Virus record (IMG/VR): IMGVR_UViG_3300009024_000019
Span: 1-51,195 of that record
Source of the DNA: a virus
DNA length: 51,195 bases
Strand: one strand, 5' to 3'
Shown in pieces: positions 33,595 to 42,070 of the stretch. Position numbers and translations under genes: made by a program. Numbering within the stretch: the stretch's first letter is position 1; every line of letters starts with the position of its first letter. The notes under the pieces are model-generated. The model had not been told where the DNA came from. It did not search any database and was given only the letters and a program-made list of their open reading frames with translations.

Positions 33595-34736
33595 TATCCT
33601 ATATAAATGACCATTGGAACCTCTTTTAATGTTTTACTAAGATTTTCTCCTTCATTAGCCTTACGTTCTAACTGTGCCTGGCGAGAAGTTTGGTCTAACA
33701 TCTCTCTTAAGTTAGTTAAAAGCTCTGTTTTCTCTGCTCTTGAGTCAGCTAATAGATCTGCTTGGTTTAGAGTAGCTTCTGAACCAGGAACTGGTACTGT
33801 TTGGTACTTTCCTCTAACATAAGCAAGTAGTTCTTTAGCTAAAGCTAATGTATATTTAAAGATCCATTGTCTACCTACACTGTTTATACCTGTATATAAT
33901 GGATTTTCATAAGGAACTTCCCCTACATTAGTGATTAAGTTAGTTCCATCTATAAAAGTAGCTGCTTTTTTATCATCTACTTTGTAATATTCAAATCTTA
34001 ATAAGTGATCGTTCTTAGGAACTGGGAATATCTTAAGTCTATTATTAACCATTTCAAAAGAATACGCCGATCTTCTTATTTGATCGTTGAATTCAATAGC
34101 CTGTACCTTCATTACATCAAAAGAGGCTGGCATTAATAAGAAGTTTACACCAGGACTGAATGATCCGAAGTCAAAAGCATCCATTAATGATTGAATACCT
34201 GTTCCAGTACCTGCATATGGGTCAAAATAACGTAAGATAGCAGGAGGTGCTTCGTAAAATACTTTTCTAACCTCAATACTACCTGTTATACCTTGGTCTA
34301 CAGCCCATTGTTCAAGGTTATATTCCTGTACTCCACTAGTCATAGCGATAGACCCTGAGTATCTAGTTACAAATCCTCCAGCATCGGCTTCAGTACCGTA
34401 GTTCTTACTAATATTAATAATCCTCTCTAATGTAGGGTTAATAATTTTATTGTTAGCTGATGTTACATTGCTTGATCCTTCTAAAGATAAGTAGTTTTCT
34501 CTTATTTTATATTGAAATACTTCGTTACCGTAAGTAGAAACAGCTTCTTCAAAGCAAGCAAAGAAGTTTTCATCTTGTAACTCAACATCCATCATAGGAT
34601 ATCCTAGTCGAGTACCACAAAATTTAGCTACTTTCTCAGCATCTGTTTGAAATTGGGTATCGCTATCGTAGAATCCAAAAGGGGTAGAACCTGTTACAAA
34701 GGTAGCACTACCATCCCATATAGTTACATTAGCCAT
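33594..34736 (-). CDS. gp13-like neck (head completion) protein
   Basis: 380 aa against 309 in T4. The segment RQWIFKYTLALAKELLAYVRGKY followed by TVPVPGSEATLNQADLL corresponds to the conserved gp13 C-terminal region ('W...Y..A...E.L...R.K....P.P...L....L'). The N-terminal part (DAEKVAKFCGTRLGYPMMDVEL) is the usual helix found at the start of head-completion proteins. It follows PhoH by 28 nt, and a promoter-like motif lies 16 nt upstream of its ATG, so it likely begins the neck/fibre transcript. Confidence 0.6.
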   Translation of the reverse strand: MANVTIWDGSATFVTGSTPFGFYDSDTQFQTDAEKVAKFCGTRLGYPMMDVELQDENFFACFEEAVSTYGNEVFQYKIRENYLSLEGSSNVTSANNKIINPTLERIINISKNYGTEADAGGFVTRYSGSIAMTSGVQEYNLEQWAVDQGITGSIEVRKVFYEAPPAILRYFDPYAGTGTGIQSLMDAFDFGSFSPGVNFLLMPASFDVMKVQAIEFNDQIRRSAYSFEMVNNRLKIFPVPKNDHLLRFEYYKVDDKKAATFIDGTNLITNVGEVPYENPLYTGINSVGRQWIFKYTLALAKELLAYVRGKYQTVPVPGSEATLNQADLLADSRAEKTELLTNLREMLDQTSRQAQLERKANEGENLSKTLKEVPMVIYIG

Positions 34737-34752
34737 TTATATATAGTTTACT

Positions 34753-34761
34753 TATAAATAG
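34753..34761 (-). promoter_or_regulatory. Promoter-like motif CTATTTATA upstream of the gp13-like gene
   Basis: The coding strand reads ACTATTTATAAGTA, ending 16 nt before the ATG at 34736, in the 28-nt gap after PhoH. One of the best matches to the shared motif. Confidence 0.5.
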
Positions 34762-34764
34762 TAA

Positions 34765-35451
34765 TTAATCTCTAAAGGTCTGGTATACCTTAAGTATCGG
34801 TGCTACTATCTGATGTCTGTGATTATGTTCAAGATTTATTGTTTTAAACCCTTCTACTTGTTCTTCTATTCGGCTTAGGAAGGAAAAACCGGTTTCTCTT
34901 TTATCTTTTAGGTCAATTTGTGCCATATCCCCGCAAATTACCATCTTGGATCCTCTTCCTAGACGTCCTACTACTGTTTCCATTTGAGAATGGGTAACAT
35001 TCTGTGCTTCATCTACTATTACAAAAGAATCTACGAAAGTTCTACCTCTCATGAACGCAAAAGGAACAATTTCTATTCTACCTTCTTCTAATTCCTTCTT
35101 TACTTTCTCTTCGTTGTACAACATATAAAGATTGTGGTAGATAGGAGCTAACCAGGGGTCCATTTTAGCCTGAAGATCGCCTGGTAGGAAGCCTATCTCT
35201 TCTTTAGAGACTGTTGGACGTGTGATGACAATCTTGTCTACCTGTTTGGTAAATAACATATCTAAAGCTACTTGAGTAGCTACTAAGGTTTTACCGGATC
35301 CAGCCATTCCTCTTATGACTGTAATCGGTGATTCTAATATTAATTGTTTGGCTTGTTTTTGTTCGTCGTTGAGTTGAACGTTAAACTTAATTGGATTCTT
35401 TGGTCTTCTCTTTTGAACGAATACATCGTCCGTGTGGTGGTTTGAAGGCAT
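34765..35451 (-). CDS. phoH: PhoH-like ATPase
   Basis: 228 aa. Walker A GMAGSGKT (48-55), strand KIVITRPTV, and Walker B FVIVDEAQN (143-151), followed by CGDMAQIDL and a C-terminal EHNHRHQIV sensor region. PhoH proteins are P-loop ATPases related to superfamily 1 helicases and are very common in marine phages; their exact function is unsettled. It lies between the C1q-like protein and gp13, away from DNA metabolism genes. A motif-bearing 45-nt gap precedes it. Confidence 0.92.
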   Translation of the reverse strand: MPSNHHTDDVFVQKRRPKNPIKFNVQLNDEQKQAKQLILESPITVIRGMAGSGKTLVATQVALDMLFTKQVDKIVITRPTVSKEEIGFLPGDLQAKMDPWLAPIYHNLYMLYNEEKVKKELEEGRIEIVPFAFMRGRTFVDSFVIVDEAQNVTHSQMETVVGRLGRGSKMVICGDMAQIDLKDKRETGFSFLSRIEEQVEGFKTINLEHNHRHQIVAPILKVYQTFRD

Positions 35452-35476
35452 CTATAATAACGTTTTAGTTTGTTAT

Positions 35477-35484
35477 TATAAATA
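35477..35484 (-). promoter_or_regulatory. Promoter-like motif upstream of phoH
   Basis: Coding strand TATATTTATAATAAC, ending 25 nt before the phoH ATG, in the gap after the stop at 35497. Confidence 0.45.
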
Positions 35485-35496
35485 TATGAATATTAA

Positions 35497-36081
35497 CTAT
35501 CCTACCCTACTTATTGAAGCTATTACAGATGGAGTTTCAGGTACTTCGCCAAATGCTGGTGTTTCTGTTAGCTGTATAGTAGTACTATTACCTGTCCAGT
35601 ATAATTCAATAAAGTCGTTATCATTTAGTGCACGGCCGATTATATTCATTGTCATTAACTGTGCTGAAGGCTCAGATGCACTTTTTCTAGGCTTAAGTGT
35701 AATTAGAGAAGTCGAGTTTGGAAAATTATTTCCATTGTATTTTATCCAAAACCAGGTACTATGTACTGCGTTATCTGAATTAGATACTTGAGCTACAAAG
35801 TTAAATTGGTATACTCCAGCTTCTTGAAATGTAATTTTTGTATTCTCTACTACACTTATTTTATCTTGAGTCCATACATCTGTAAATGTTACGGGCTGTA
35901 TAGAACCTGAGGTTGAAAGTGCTTGCGATTGAGTAGAATAGGTAGAGAGGTGGGCTGAATGATGTCCTGTTACATTATCTAGGGTTGTGTACTTAGTAAT
36001 ACCTCCCTGTACATTAACAAATAATTCGTCTCCTTGTAAAGTGGTCGACTGCGGTAATTGCGATATAGGTAGATTAGGCAT
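35497..36081 (-). CDS. C1q/TNF-like jelly-roll structural protein
   Basis: 194 aa. The N-terminus LPISQLPQSTTLQGDELFVN is the short 'ISxLP...GDELxxV' segment that starts many phage fibre or decoration proteins. The C-terminal 110 residues have the C1q/TNF-like pattern: ITFQEAGVYQFNFVAQVSN, STWFWIKYNGNN, helix-free strands IIGRALNDNDFIELYW and a final PSVIASISRV strand. Such trimeric domains serve as head decorations or fibre tips. Its place straight after the capsid and before the neck genes makes a head decoration role plausible, but a fibre role is equally possible. It overlaps the 80-aa gene by 8 nt. Confidence 0.7.
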   Translation of the reverse strand: MPNLPISQLPQSTTLQGDELFVNVQGGITKYTTLDNVTGHHSAHLSTYSTQSQALSTSGSIQPVTFTDVWTQDKISVVENTKITFQEAGVYQFNFVAQVSNSDNAVHSTWFWIKYNGNNFPNSTSLITLKPRKSASEPSAQLMTMNIIGRALNDNDFIELYWTGNSTTIQLTETPAFGEVPETPSVIASISRVG

Positions 36082-36316
36082 AGCTTGTTATATAAATTCC
36101 TGAACCATTTTCTTGCTGTATTAAAAATAAGTCTTCTTGAAGTAGAAATCCTGTTATCTGTAATCTTAGCTGTTTCGGTCCTTTATTTTGATTTACTATT
36201 TGGTTTGCAACTGTATCTAAGTAAAAACGATACTGTCGTATCTGTTCGTTTTCATTTAAAATACGAATATGATTTTGATTTACAAACTGTATCCAGGTTA
36301 ATTCTTGTAATATCAT
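36074..36316 (-). CDS. Small unknown protein (80 aa)
   Basis: Gln/Asn/Ile-rich; starts MILQELTWIQFVNQNHIRIL and ends in GSGIYITSYA, which suggests a small mostly beta structure. It overlaps the jelly-roll gene by 8 nt and has a strong promoter-like motif 15 nt before its ATG, so it probably begins that transcript. Not recognised. Confidence 0.55.
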   Translation of the reverse strand: MILQELTWIQFVNQNHIRILNENEQIRQYRFYLDTVANQIVNQNKGPKQLRLQITGFLLQEDLFLIQQENGSGIYITSYA

Positions 36317-36331
36317 TCAAAAAATCTTTAT

Positions 36332-36340
36332 TATAAATAG
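36332..36340 (-). promoter_or_regulatory. Promoter-like motif CTATTTATA upstream of the 80-aa gene
   Basis: Coding strand TTACTATTTATAATAAAG, ending 15 nt before the ATG at 36316. A full match to the shared motif. Confidence 0.5.
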
Positions 36341-36361
36341 TAATTTTATATTAAAATAGAA

Positions 36362-36430
36362 AGAGCAGGCTACTTACAACCTACTCTTCTAAGTAAAAAA
36401 CCAACTTAAGGTGCCGTTAACATGACACAT
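36362..36430 (-). ncRNA. Candidate small RNA between capsid gene and the 80-aa gene
   Basis: This stretch of about 70 nt lies between a promoter-like motif (36440-36448) and a hairpin at 36362-36387 with stem AGAGTAGG/CCTGCTCT and a 10-nt loop, followed by a TTCTATTTT stretch. One stem pair is G-U on the minus strand but would be a C-A mismatch on the plus strand, which points to transcription from the minus strand. The major capsid terminator lies upstream and another promoter motif lies downstream, so a separate short transcript is predicted. Only a 10-codon ORF is inside. It may instead be only a second terminator and leader. Confidence 0.35.
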
Positions 36431-36439
36431 GTCCACATA

Positions 36440-36448
36440 TATAAATAG
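36440..36448 (-). promoter_or_regulatory. Promoter-like motif CTATTTATA upstream of the candidate small RNA
   Basis: Coding strand GCTATTTATATATG. It lies 74 nt after the major capsid terminator and is not directly followed by a gene. Confidence 0.4.
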
Positions 36449-36521
36449 CTTTTATAAAACAGGTTATTGTAAAATACTACTAAAATAATTCTATTATTAT
36501 ATTAATAGTACTTTTCGAACA

Positions 36522-36546
36522 TAAAAAAAGAGGCCCGAAGGCCTCT
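36522..36546 (-). terminator. Rho-independent terminator of the major capsid gene
   Basis: Minus strand AGAGGCC-TTCG-GGCCTCT followed by seven T, 25 nt after the stop at 36572. A strong 7-bp stem with a stable UUCG tetraloop. Confidence 0.88.
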
Positions 36547-36571
36547 CTTAATATTGAATCTATTTCTAAGA

Positions 36572-38143
36572 TTAGATAGTAGCGATGTCGCTTACATAAA
36601 TCTTTCCGTAGAATTCTGGACGAATCATTTTCTTAGCATAACGAGTCATCAAACCTTTTCTTGGAGTGAAGGTTTCTGGATCGTATACTAATGGAGTCAT
36701 CATTAATGGAACATAAGGAGCATAAACTGCACCAGTTTCCAAGAACTGAGAACCTCTGTAACCCATAAGGATTGTGTTTTCAGTCATGTATGGGTTTTTG
36801 TATACTTTGAAGCGGTTAGCCAAGCTACCTACTTTAGATACTCCCATGTTGAATTCCATAGAATCACCATCTGTGTTAGCTGCATATCCTGGGATACTTT
36901 CTAATACAGTTGCAACTGTTGGAGATACTACTACGAAGTTAGCACCACCTCTTAAAGTTTTCTGGTGAATTTTGTTAGATACTTTTTGGATTTTAGTTCC
37001 TAAAGTCTGGAACCATTGTCCTTGTGTGTTGTAGAAATCTGAAGTAGATACTGACCAGTTAGATCCGTCCCATACTTTGTTGTTCTCAGCTGACCAGTGC
37101 TCAGTTGTAACAGCTCCTGCGATCAACATATCTAAAATTTCCATGTCAATCTCCATAGAGATGTACTCAGATAATAAAGAAGTTAATTCAGCTTCTGCAT
37201 CAATTGAATGGTAAGCGTTAAGATCTTGTGCGAACTCTGGAGTCCATTGTGCTTTTAACTTTCTAGTCTTAGCAACAATCGCCTCTGAAGCAAGTTTAAC
37301 GTCGATTTCTGGGATAGTGATTGAAGTATCAACAGCAGCACCTGATGCAGCTTCGAAGTCACCTCTATCGTTATCAGCTGGAGCTACGTGGTATTTAACA
37401 TCATCAGCAACACCTGTTCCTACAGATCCTGAAGCCAATACGAATTGGATGTTTCCTCCAACTACTTGAGTGTACTGAGCTAATACTGAACCTGAAGATA
37501 ATCTAAATGCTCTAACTCCTGTTAGGTCTGGGCTAGATAAAGATGCTGTTGCTACAGAAACTAATTCTAAAGCAGCTAAGTTTACACCAACTTCGTGGTT
37601 TACTGAAGCAGAAGTAGCAGCAGAAACTGTTACTGCAGCGTTAGCAGTGTTTTGGTTGATTGAGTAACCGAATTGACCAGCGCCGTAAAGACCACCAGCT
37701 ACTTCTACGTCAACTCCCATTTTAGAGTTAGCTGTAGATACGTTACCGTACATATTATCTCCGTCACCTCTACCGTTAGTTGCTGTTCCGTATTTGAAAT
37801 CTAGATAGAAAACAAGGCCAGAAGGCAAGTTCATTGGTTGTACAGATACGAAGTCTTGAGCTACGATTTGAGCGAATACTTTACGTACTAAAGGTAAAGC
37901 TACTCCAGCCCATTGCTCACCAGCACCAGCAGAGAAAGATCCTCCACCAATGTTAGTTGAGTTAGCCTCAGCTACGATTTGTTTTGCTTGGTTCTCAAGG
38001 ATCATTGCCATGTTTCCAGCAACTCTCTCATCCTTGATACCTTCTAATAAGCCAGACTGAGCCCATTTCTGAGACAATTTAGCTGCGTCAGCTTGAACAC
38101 TTTTATATTGGTTCGAGCTTTCTAATAGGGTATTTAATTCCAT
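36572..38143 (-). CDS. Major capsid protein (gp23-like)
   Basis: 523 aa, almost the size of T4 gp23 (521 aa). The helix-rich N-terminal 65 residues should be a propeptide that the gp21-like protease removes; the stretch KQIVAEANSTN at about 55-65 lies where T4 gp23 is cut, although the exact (I/L)xE site is not certain. After it come GEQWAGVALPLVRKVFAQI and PMNLPSGLVFYLDFKYG, typical of gp23, and a C-terminal QFLETGAVYAPYVPLMMTP region conserved in the family. It follows the scaffold gene by 19 nt with an A/T-only leader and is closed by a strong terminator. Confidence 0.93.
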   Translation of the reverse strand: MELNTLLESSNQYKSVQADAAKLSQKWAQSGLLEGIKDERVAGNMAMILENQAKQIVAEANSTNIGGGSFSAGAGEQWAGVALPLVRKVFAQIVAQDFVSVQPMNLPSGLVFYLDFKYGTATNGRGDGDNMYGNVSTANSKMGVDVEVAGGLYGAGQFGYSINQNTANAAVTVSAATSASVNHEVGVNLAALELVSVATASLSSPDLTGVRAFRLSSGSVLAQYTQVVGGNIQFVLASGSVGTGVADDVKYHVAPADNDRGDFEAASGAAVDTSITIPEIDVKLASEAIVAKTRKLKAQWTPEFAQDLNAYHSIDAEAELTSLLSEYISMEIDMEILDMLIAGAVTTEHWSAENNKVWDGSNWSVSTSDFYNTQGQWFQTLGTKIQKVSNKIHQKTLRGGANFVVVSPTVATVLESIPGYAANTDGDSMEFNMGVSKVGSLANRFKVYKNPYMTENTILMGYRGSQFLETGAVYAPYVPLMMTPLVYDPETFTPRKGLMTRYAKKMIRPEFYGKIYVSDIATI

Positions 38144-38162
38144 TTTATTTAATTTAATTTAA

Positions 38163-39224
38163 TTATTTAATAATTCCTGCAAGTTTTTGCATTCTTTTAA
38201 CAGCATCAGATACTTCTGCGATTACTTCTGGTTTAGAAGCAGTAACTCCAGTAGCTTTAGATGCCATTCCTCTCATTTTTGATTCCGTAACTGTTTCTTT
38301 TTTAGTAGTAACTACATTTTCAGAAACTGTTTCGAATACTAACTTAACTTCTTTTACTGTTTCAGCTTTGTCGAAAGCAGCAATTACGTTAACTTTTTGT
38401 GACTCTGTAAGGTTATTAGCCTTAAAGATTTTATTTACATAAAGTAATTTAGAATTTAGAAGATTAACTTCTTGAAGATCTTTTCTTAAAGATTCAATAG
38501 TTTCTAAAGCTTCAGCTAATTCTGTAGATTCTTCTATCTCTTCTTCAACTGCTTCTTCCATTGGTTCTTCTTCTTCCTTATCTTCACCTTCTTCTACTGT
38601 TTCTTCTGTAGTAGCTTCTAGTTCTCTAAGTAACTCATCCAAGTCGATTTCTTCTTCGTCTTCAGCTCCCATTTCTGGTTCAGCTTCCATTCCAGGTTCT
38701 TCGATTGGTGCTTCGTCTCCCATTCCTTCGATATCACCAGCATCCATATCAGCTCCCATTTCAGCGCCTCCGCCTACTTCTTGAGCAATAATGTCTCTAA
38801 TCATGTCTTTGAATTGGTCAACTGAAAGTTTAGATAAATCTTCGTCTCCGTCAATTTCTTCTTCACCTTCCATTTCTCCAGCTTCGTCTTCACCGGCTTC
38901 TTCGCCAGCTTCCTCTTCGCCTTCTTCTCCGGCTTCGTCTTCAGATTCTTCTGAATCATCCTCTGCCTCTTCTTCTTCAGCTTCTTTTACTGCAATAAAT
39001 CCTGATGCGTTTTCCTCTACAGCTTCTTCTACTTCCTCTTCAACTTCGTTTACTACTTCTTCTTCGTTTTGAGAATCTTCCATCTCTTGAAGTTTAGCAG
39101 CTAACATGTCTTTAAGGTGTGGTGTTAGAGTTTCCTCTAATGCCTCTTTAGCGTTAGCAATAGCGGCTTCACGTACAGACTTTGCTTCAGCAATAGCTTG
39201 CTTGAATAAATCTTTGTTTGCCAT
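38163..39224 (-). CDS. Prohead scaffold protein (gp22-like)
   Basis: 353 aa, extremely acidic; residues about 55-235 consist mainly of Glu, Asp, Gly and Ala. The C-terminal part is helical and ends DAVKRMQKLAGIIK, which is the conserved end of gp22-type scaffolds. In T4 the scaffold forms the prohead core and is degraded by gp21. Its place between the protease and capsid genes is the same as in T4. A long leader of about 100 nt with a hairpin precedes it. Confidence 0.88.
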   Translation of the reverse strand: MANKDLFKQAIAEAKSVREAAIANAKEALEETLTPHLKDMLAAKLQEMEDSQNEEEVVNEVEEEVEEAVEENASGFIAVKEAEEEEAEDDSEESEDEAGEEGEEEAGEEAGEDEAGEMEGEEEIDGDEDLSKLSVDQFKDMIRDIIAQEVGGGAEMGADMDAGDIEGMGDEAPIEEPGMEAEPEMGAEDEEEIDLDELLRELEATTEETVEEGEDKEEEEPMEEAVEEEIEESTELAEALETIESLRKDLQEVNLLNSKLLYVNKIFKANNLTESQKVNVIAAFDKAETVKEVKLVFETVSENVVTTKKETVTESKMRGMASKATGVTASKPEVIAEVSDAVKRMQKLAGIIK

Positions 39225-39253
39225 TTTAAAAATAAATTGTTGTGTGATTTTCC

Positions 39254-39274
39254 TACAACTATGGTTAAGTTGTA
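39254..39274 (-). promoter_or_regulatory. Leader hairpin upstream of the scaffold gene
   Basis: A perfect 7-bp inverted repeat TACAACT/AGTTGTA with a 7-nt loop, 29 nt before the scaffold ATG. It has no U run, so it is not a terminator. It may stabilise the scaffold/capsid mRNA or modulate its translation. Confidence 0.4.
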
Positions 39275-39322
39275 AATGTGGAAAGAGTTTTAAATACTAT
39301 ATAGGATAGTACATTATATACA

Positions 39323-39340
39323 ATAAATAGTATATAAATA
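39323..39340 (-). promoter_or_regulatory. Double promoter-like motif upstream of scaffold and capsid genes
   Basis: Two overlapping copies on the coding strand: TATATTTATATA and then ACTATTTATTGTA. They lie just after the terminator of the protease gene and 98 nt before the scaffold ATG. This would drive scaffold and major capsid expression. Confidence 0.45.
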
Positions 39341-39344
39341 TATA

Positions 39345-39373
39345 AAAAAGAAACCCCCATATTTCTATGGAGG
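39345..39373 (-). terminator. Terminator after the prohead protease gene
   Basis: Minus strand stem CCTCCAT/ATGGGGG with a 6-nt loop (one G-T pair), followed by TTTCTTTTTT. It lies 41 nt after the stop at 39414. Confidence 0.75.
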
Positions 39374-39413
39374 AATCGACACCTGCCTTCGGTAGCGTCC
39401 GAGGGAATTATTG

Positions 39414-39995
39414 TTACGCTCTTAATATATCGTTTATGATTGAATCTAAATTAGAATATTTAGAGGCTTTAACTTTACCTTCATTTAATGATACTGGGTT
39501 CATAAATGCTCCATGTGTGGATGGATTAGATACAAAATCCCAACATACTAATTCAAAGTCATCTTGTACTTCTAAAGTTCCTTCGTTTGTTTGTTGTACT
39601 GAACCGGTACCTCTAGATGAGATTCCGATTGTATGTCCTGCCTTACATATCTCTTTTACGATATTACCGGCCGGGGTATTTAATAATTCTATACGTCCCA
39701 TAAGGTCGTCTCCATCCCACCATAACTCTTTTACTACATGGGATGCGTTCTTTAGAGAGACAACAGGAGATTCAGGGTGATCAAGTTCTCCAAAGGCGTT
39801 TCCGACTTTAACAAACTCATCTGTATATCTCTTAGATTCTCTCATTAGAATCTCTTTACTATATGTTCTGCCATTTTGGTTTTTAGCAACTGCACGCTGT
39901 AAAACACCTTCTACTTCAAAGACTCCAGGTTTTGTTTTGGATTCTCTTAATAGAGGTCTAAATGGTGTTACGTCTACTAATAATGATTGTGACAT
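39414..39995 (-). CDS. Prohead core protease (gp21-like)
   Basis: 193 aa against 212 in T4. The catalytic His is in FGELDHPESP (His73) and the nucleophile Ser is in GISSRGTG (Ser126 or Ser127), the signature of the T4 gp21 serine protease family (S80/U9). WWDGDDLMGRIELLNTPAG between them is the usual beta hairpin and substrate strand. It cuts scaffold and capsid propeptides during head maturation. It lies one base after the 689-aa gene and directly before the scaffold gene. Confidence 0.92.
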   Translation of the reverse strand: MSQSLLVDVTPFRPLLRESKTKPGVFEVEGVLQRAVAKNQNGRTYSKEILMRESKRYTDEFVKVGNAFGELDHPESPVVSLKNASHVVKELWWDGDDLMGRIELLNTPAGNIVKEICKAGHTIGISSRGTGSVQQTNEGTLEVQDDFELVCWDFVSNPSTHGAFMNPVSLNEGKVKASKYSNLDSIINDILRA

Positions 39996-39996
39996 A

Positions 39997-42066
39997 TTAC
40001 TTCTTTTTGGTTTCCATTACCGGAGTAAACATCGTTTGTTTCTCTTCCATTTCTTCTTCTCCTAGAGGTCTTTCTCCTGAGTTATGTGCATCTATATCTG
40101 CTTGAGAGATTGCCTTTATGGTTGGGATTTGAACTGAGTTCATAAATCCTTTTTTGACTACTGGCTGAATATCTTTTCTGAAAGCTGTTTCAATAGATGG
40201 TGCGATAAATCCTCCAACTTTTAATCCTTCTTCATTAGTTACATTTCCAACTGCATCAAATATCTTTTGTAATTTTTCTGATGTCTTAGCATAGTACCCT
40301 TCTACATCGGTAACTAAATTTTCAAGCTGGTTGATGATTTGAGTCATTCCTTCGAAGTCTGCATAATCATCTGAGAATTTAGATAAGTTTCCGGTAGCTG
40401 CTTCATTGATAGATTCTTCTGTTAAAGCCTTTCTGATTAAAGTCTTAACTGCTTCTTTTATTTGAGCTTCTTCGGACATTGCATTCTTAATAGCTTTGTC
40501 TTTTGCTGCCATATAATCATCACTATCAATGTCTCCATCTCCGTCGTGATCTTTTCCTTTCTTTTCTTCTACTGAACTTCCTTTCGGTTTCAAAAGTCTA
40601 AAAACTTTCATAGGTAATGTATCATCAGAAAGTGCTTCTAAAAACTCTTCTACATCATATCCTTTTGTATTATGAGCTAAATTAAAAGCTGTATAAAGAG
40701 AGTCAATACTGTATTTAACAATAGACGGAAAATCCTCTTCATATCCCATTTCAGGATCAAGTAACATCTCTTTGAAATCCTCAATTGAAAATTCATCTAC
40801 CTCTCCTTCTTTCATTGGAGCTCCTTGACCAGAAAAAGTTTTTCCAGCATCTCTTAAGAACTTAGCTACTGCTTTTCCTTTGTCTCCAAATTTACCATCT
40901 TCTAAAGAATCCATTAACTTACTTAAAGCTACTGCTCCTCCTACTAATCCTCCAGCTCCAATTATTGCTGTTAAAGCATCTACTGTTCCGGTACCGTCTA
41001 ATTCAGAAATTGTTTCCTCTGTTTCTGATAAAGAATCGTAGTTTGCATCAACATAGTTTTCAAATTCATCTAATGGATCTGCTCCATCAGCTAAATCGTC
41101 TATATGTGTTTTTAAGAAGTCTCTGATGATACCTGTAATACCGGGCATCTCTCCGTATTTACCTTTAATAGCTGCTATTGCATTATTCATAGTTTGAATA
41201 AGAGCGGTTTTACCTGCTTCTTTAACTATGTCTTTCTTTTCTTCTTTTACTTTTTCGTAGATGTCAAGTTCATAGCCAATTCCGTCCATATATTCTATAA
41301 ATGGATTGATATCATCAGGCCATTGCTTAGCTGCAGCATCTATTATATCTTTACGTAGTAAGTGCGGATCATTATCTTCAATATACCCTAACCATTTTTT
41401 ATGTTTCCATTCACGGGAAATCATATCACCAGTAAGTTCAATAAAATCATATACTGCATCTTCAAAAGAAAGTTCTTCTCCATCTACATAAACAGGTTCA
41501 CCTGCTTCATCCATAGATGTAGCTCCTTTTCTCTCTTTAATTCTTTGAATAGCAGCTTCGATTTGTTCTTCTGTATACCCTTCTTTTAATGTAGCTTTCT
41601 TCATAGCATTAAAAGTATCGGCATCTTTAGCGCCTCTCTTTGTTTCTTTCATTTTGTCGTGTTTATCTACTTTTTTAGATTCACCTGACATTAAGTCTAA
41701 GTAATGTGTTGGATTCTTTTCTAAGTTTTTCTTAGCTTTCTTTTCAGCTTTTTTAAAGTCAGCTGAAGAGATATTCTCTCCTGGTTCTAATCCAAGTGTT
41801 TGAATCTCTATTCTGATAGCTCTATCTAAAGCATCTAAAGAATAGTTTAAAGCAGGTCTTTCGTCATATACGTGTGCTTCAACTACTTCTTTTTTTGTTT
41901 CGAATAAAAGACCTCTATTCTTTAAGATTTGAACTGAATCGTCAAATCCGTTGAATTGGGTTACGTGCATAGGGTATTGCTGTCTCATTTGACGAACAAA
42001 CTCTTTTTTGCTCATAGTGCCTTCATTTACGGCTCTATATCTCTCTGTTACTGATTTTACTCTCAT
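39997..42066 (-). CDS. Large head-module protein of unknown role with EF-hand-like loop
   Basis: 689 aa. It starts MRVKSVTERYRAVNEGTMSK, followed by a helical domain with QMRQQYPMHVTQFNG. Long Lys/Glu-rich linkers join several small helical domains. At about residues 503-515 the segment DHDGDGDIDSDD has the spacing of a calcium-binding EF-hand/dockerin loop. A Gly/Ala-rich hydrophobic stretch at about 360-380 (ALTAIIGAGGLVGGAVALSK) could be a single amphipathic or membrane-like helix. Similar proteins are known as uncharacterised genes in marine T4-like phages. It lies between the 77-aa gene and the protease, where T4 has core genes 67 and 68, so an internal head or core protein is possible. 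Not proven. Confidence 0.65.
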   Translation of the reverse strand: MRVKSVTERYRAVNEGTMSKKEFVRQMRQQYPMHVTQFNGFDDSVQILKNRGLLFETKKEVVEAHVYDERPALNYSLDALDRAIRIEIQTLGLEPGENISSADFKKAEKKAKKNLEKNPTHYLDLMSGESKKVDKHDKMKETKRGAKDADTFNAMKKATLKEGYTEEQIEAAIQRIKERKGATSMDEAGEPVYVDGEELSFEDAVYDFIELTGDMISREWKHKKWLGYIEDNDPHLLRKDIIDAAAKQWPDDINPFIEYMDGIGYELDIYEKVKEEKKDIVKEAGKTALIQTMNNAIAAIKGKYGEMPGITGIIRDFLKTHIDDLADGADPLDEFENYVDANYDSLSETEETISELDGTGTVDALTAIIGAGGLVGGAVALSKLMDSLEDGKFGDKGKAVAKFLRDAGKTFSGQGAPMKEGEVDEFSIEDFKEMLLDPEMGYEEDFPSIVKYSIDSLYTAFNLAHNTKGYDVEEFLEALSDDTLPMKVFRLLKPKGSSVEEKKGKDHDGDGDIDSDDYMAAKDKAIKNAMSEEAQIKEAVKTLIRKALTEESINEAATGNLSKFSDDYADFEGMTQIINQLENLVTDVEGYYAKTSEKLQKIFDAVGNVTNEEGLKVGGFIAPSIETAFRKDIQPVVKKGFMNSVQIPTIKAISQADIDAHNSGERPLGEEEMEEKQTMFTPVMETKKK

Positions 42067-42070
42067 AATT

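Noticed and set aside
38791-39072. Plus-strand Ser-rich 93-aa frame
   Set aside because: Reverse of the Glu-rich core of the scaffold gene.
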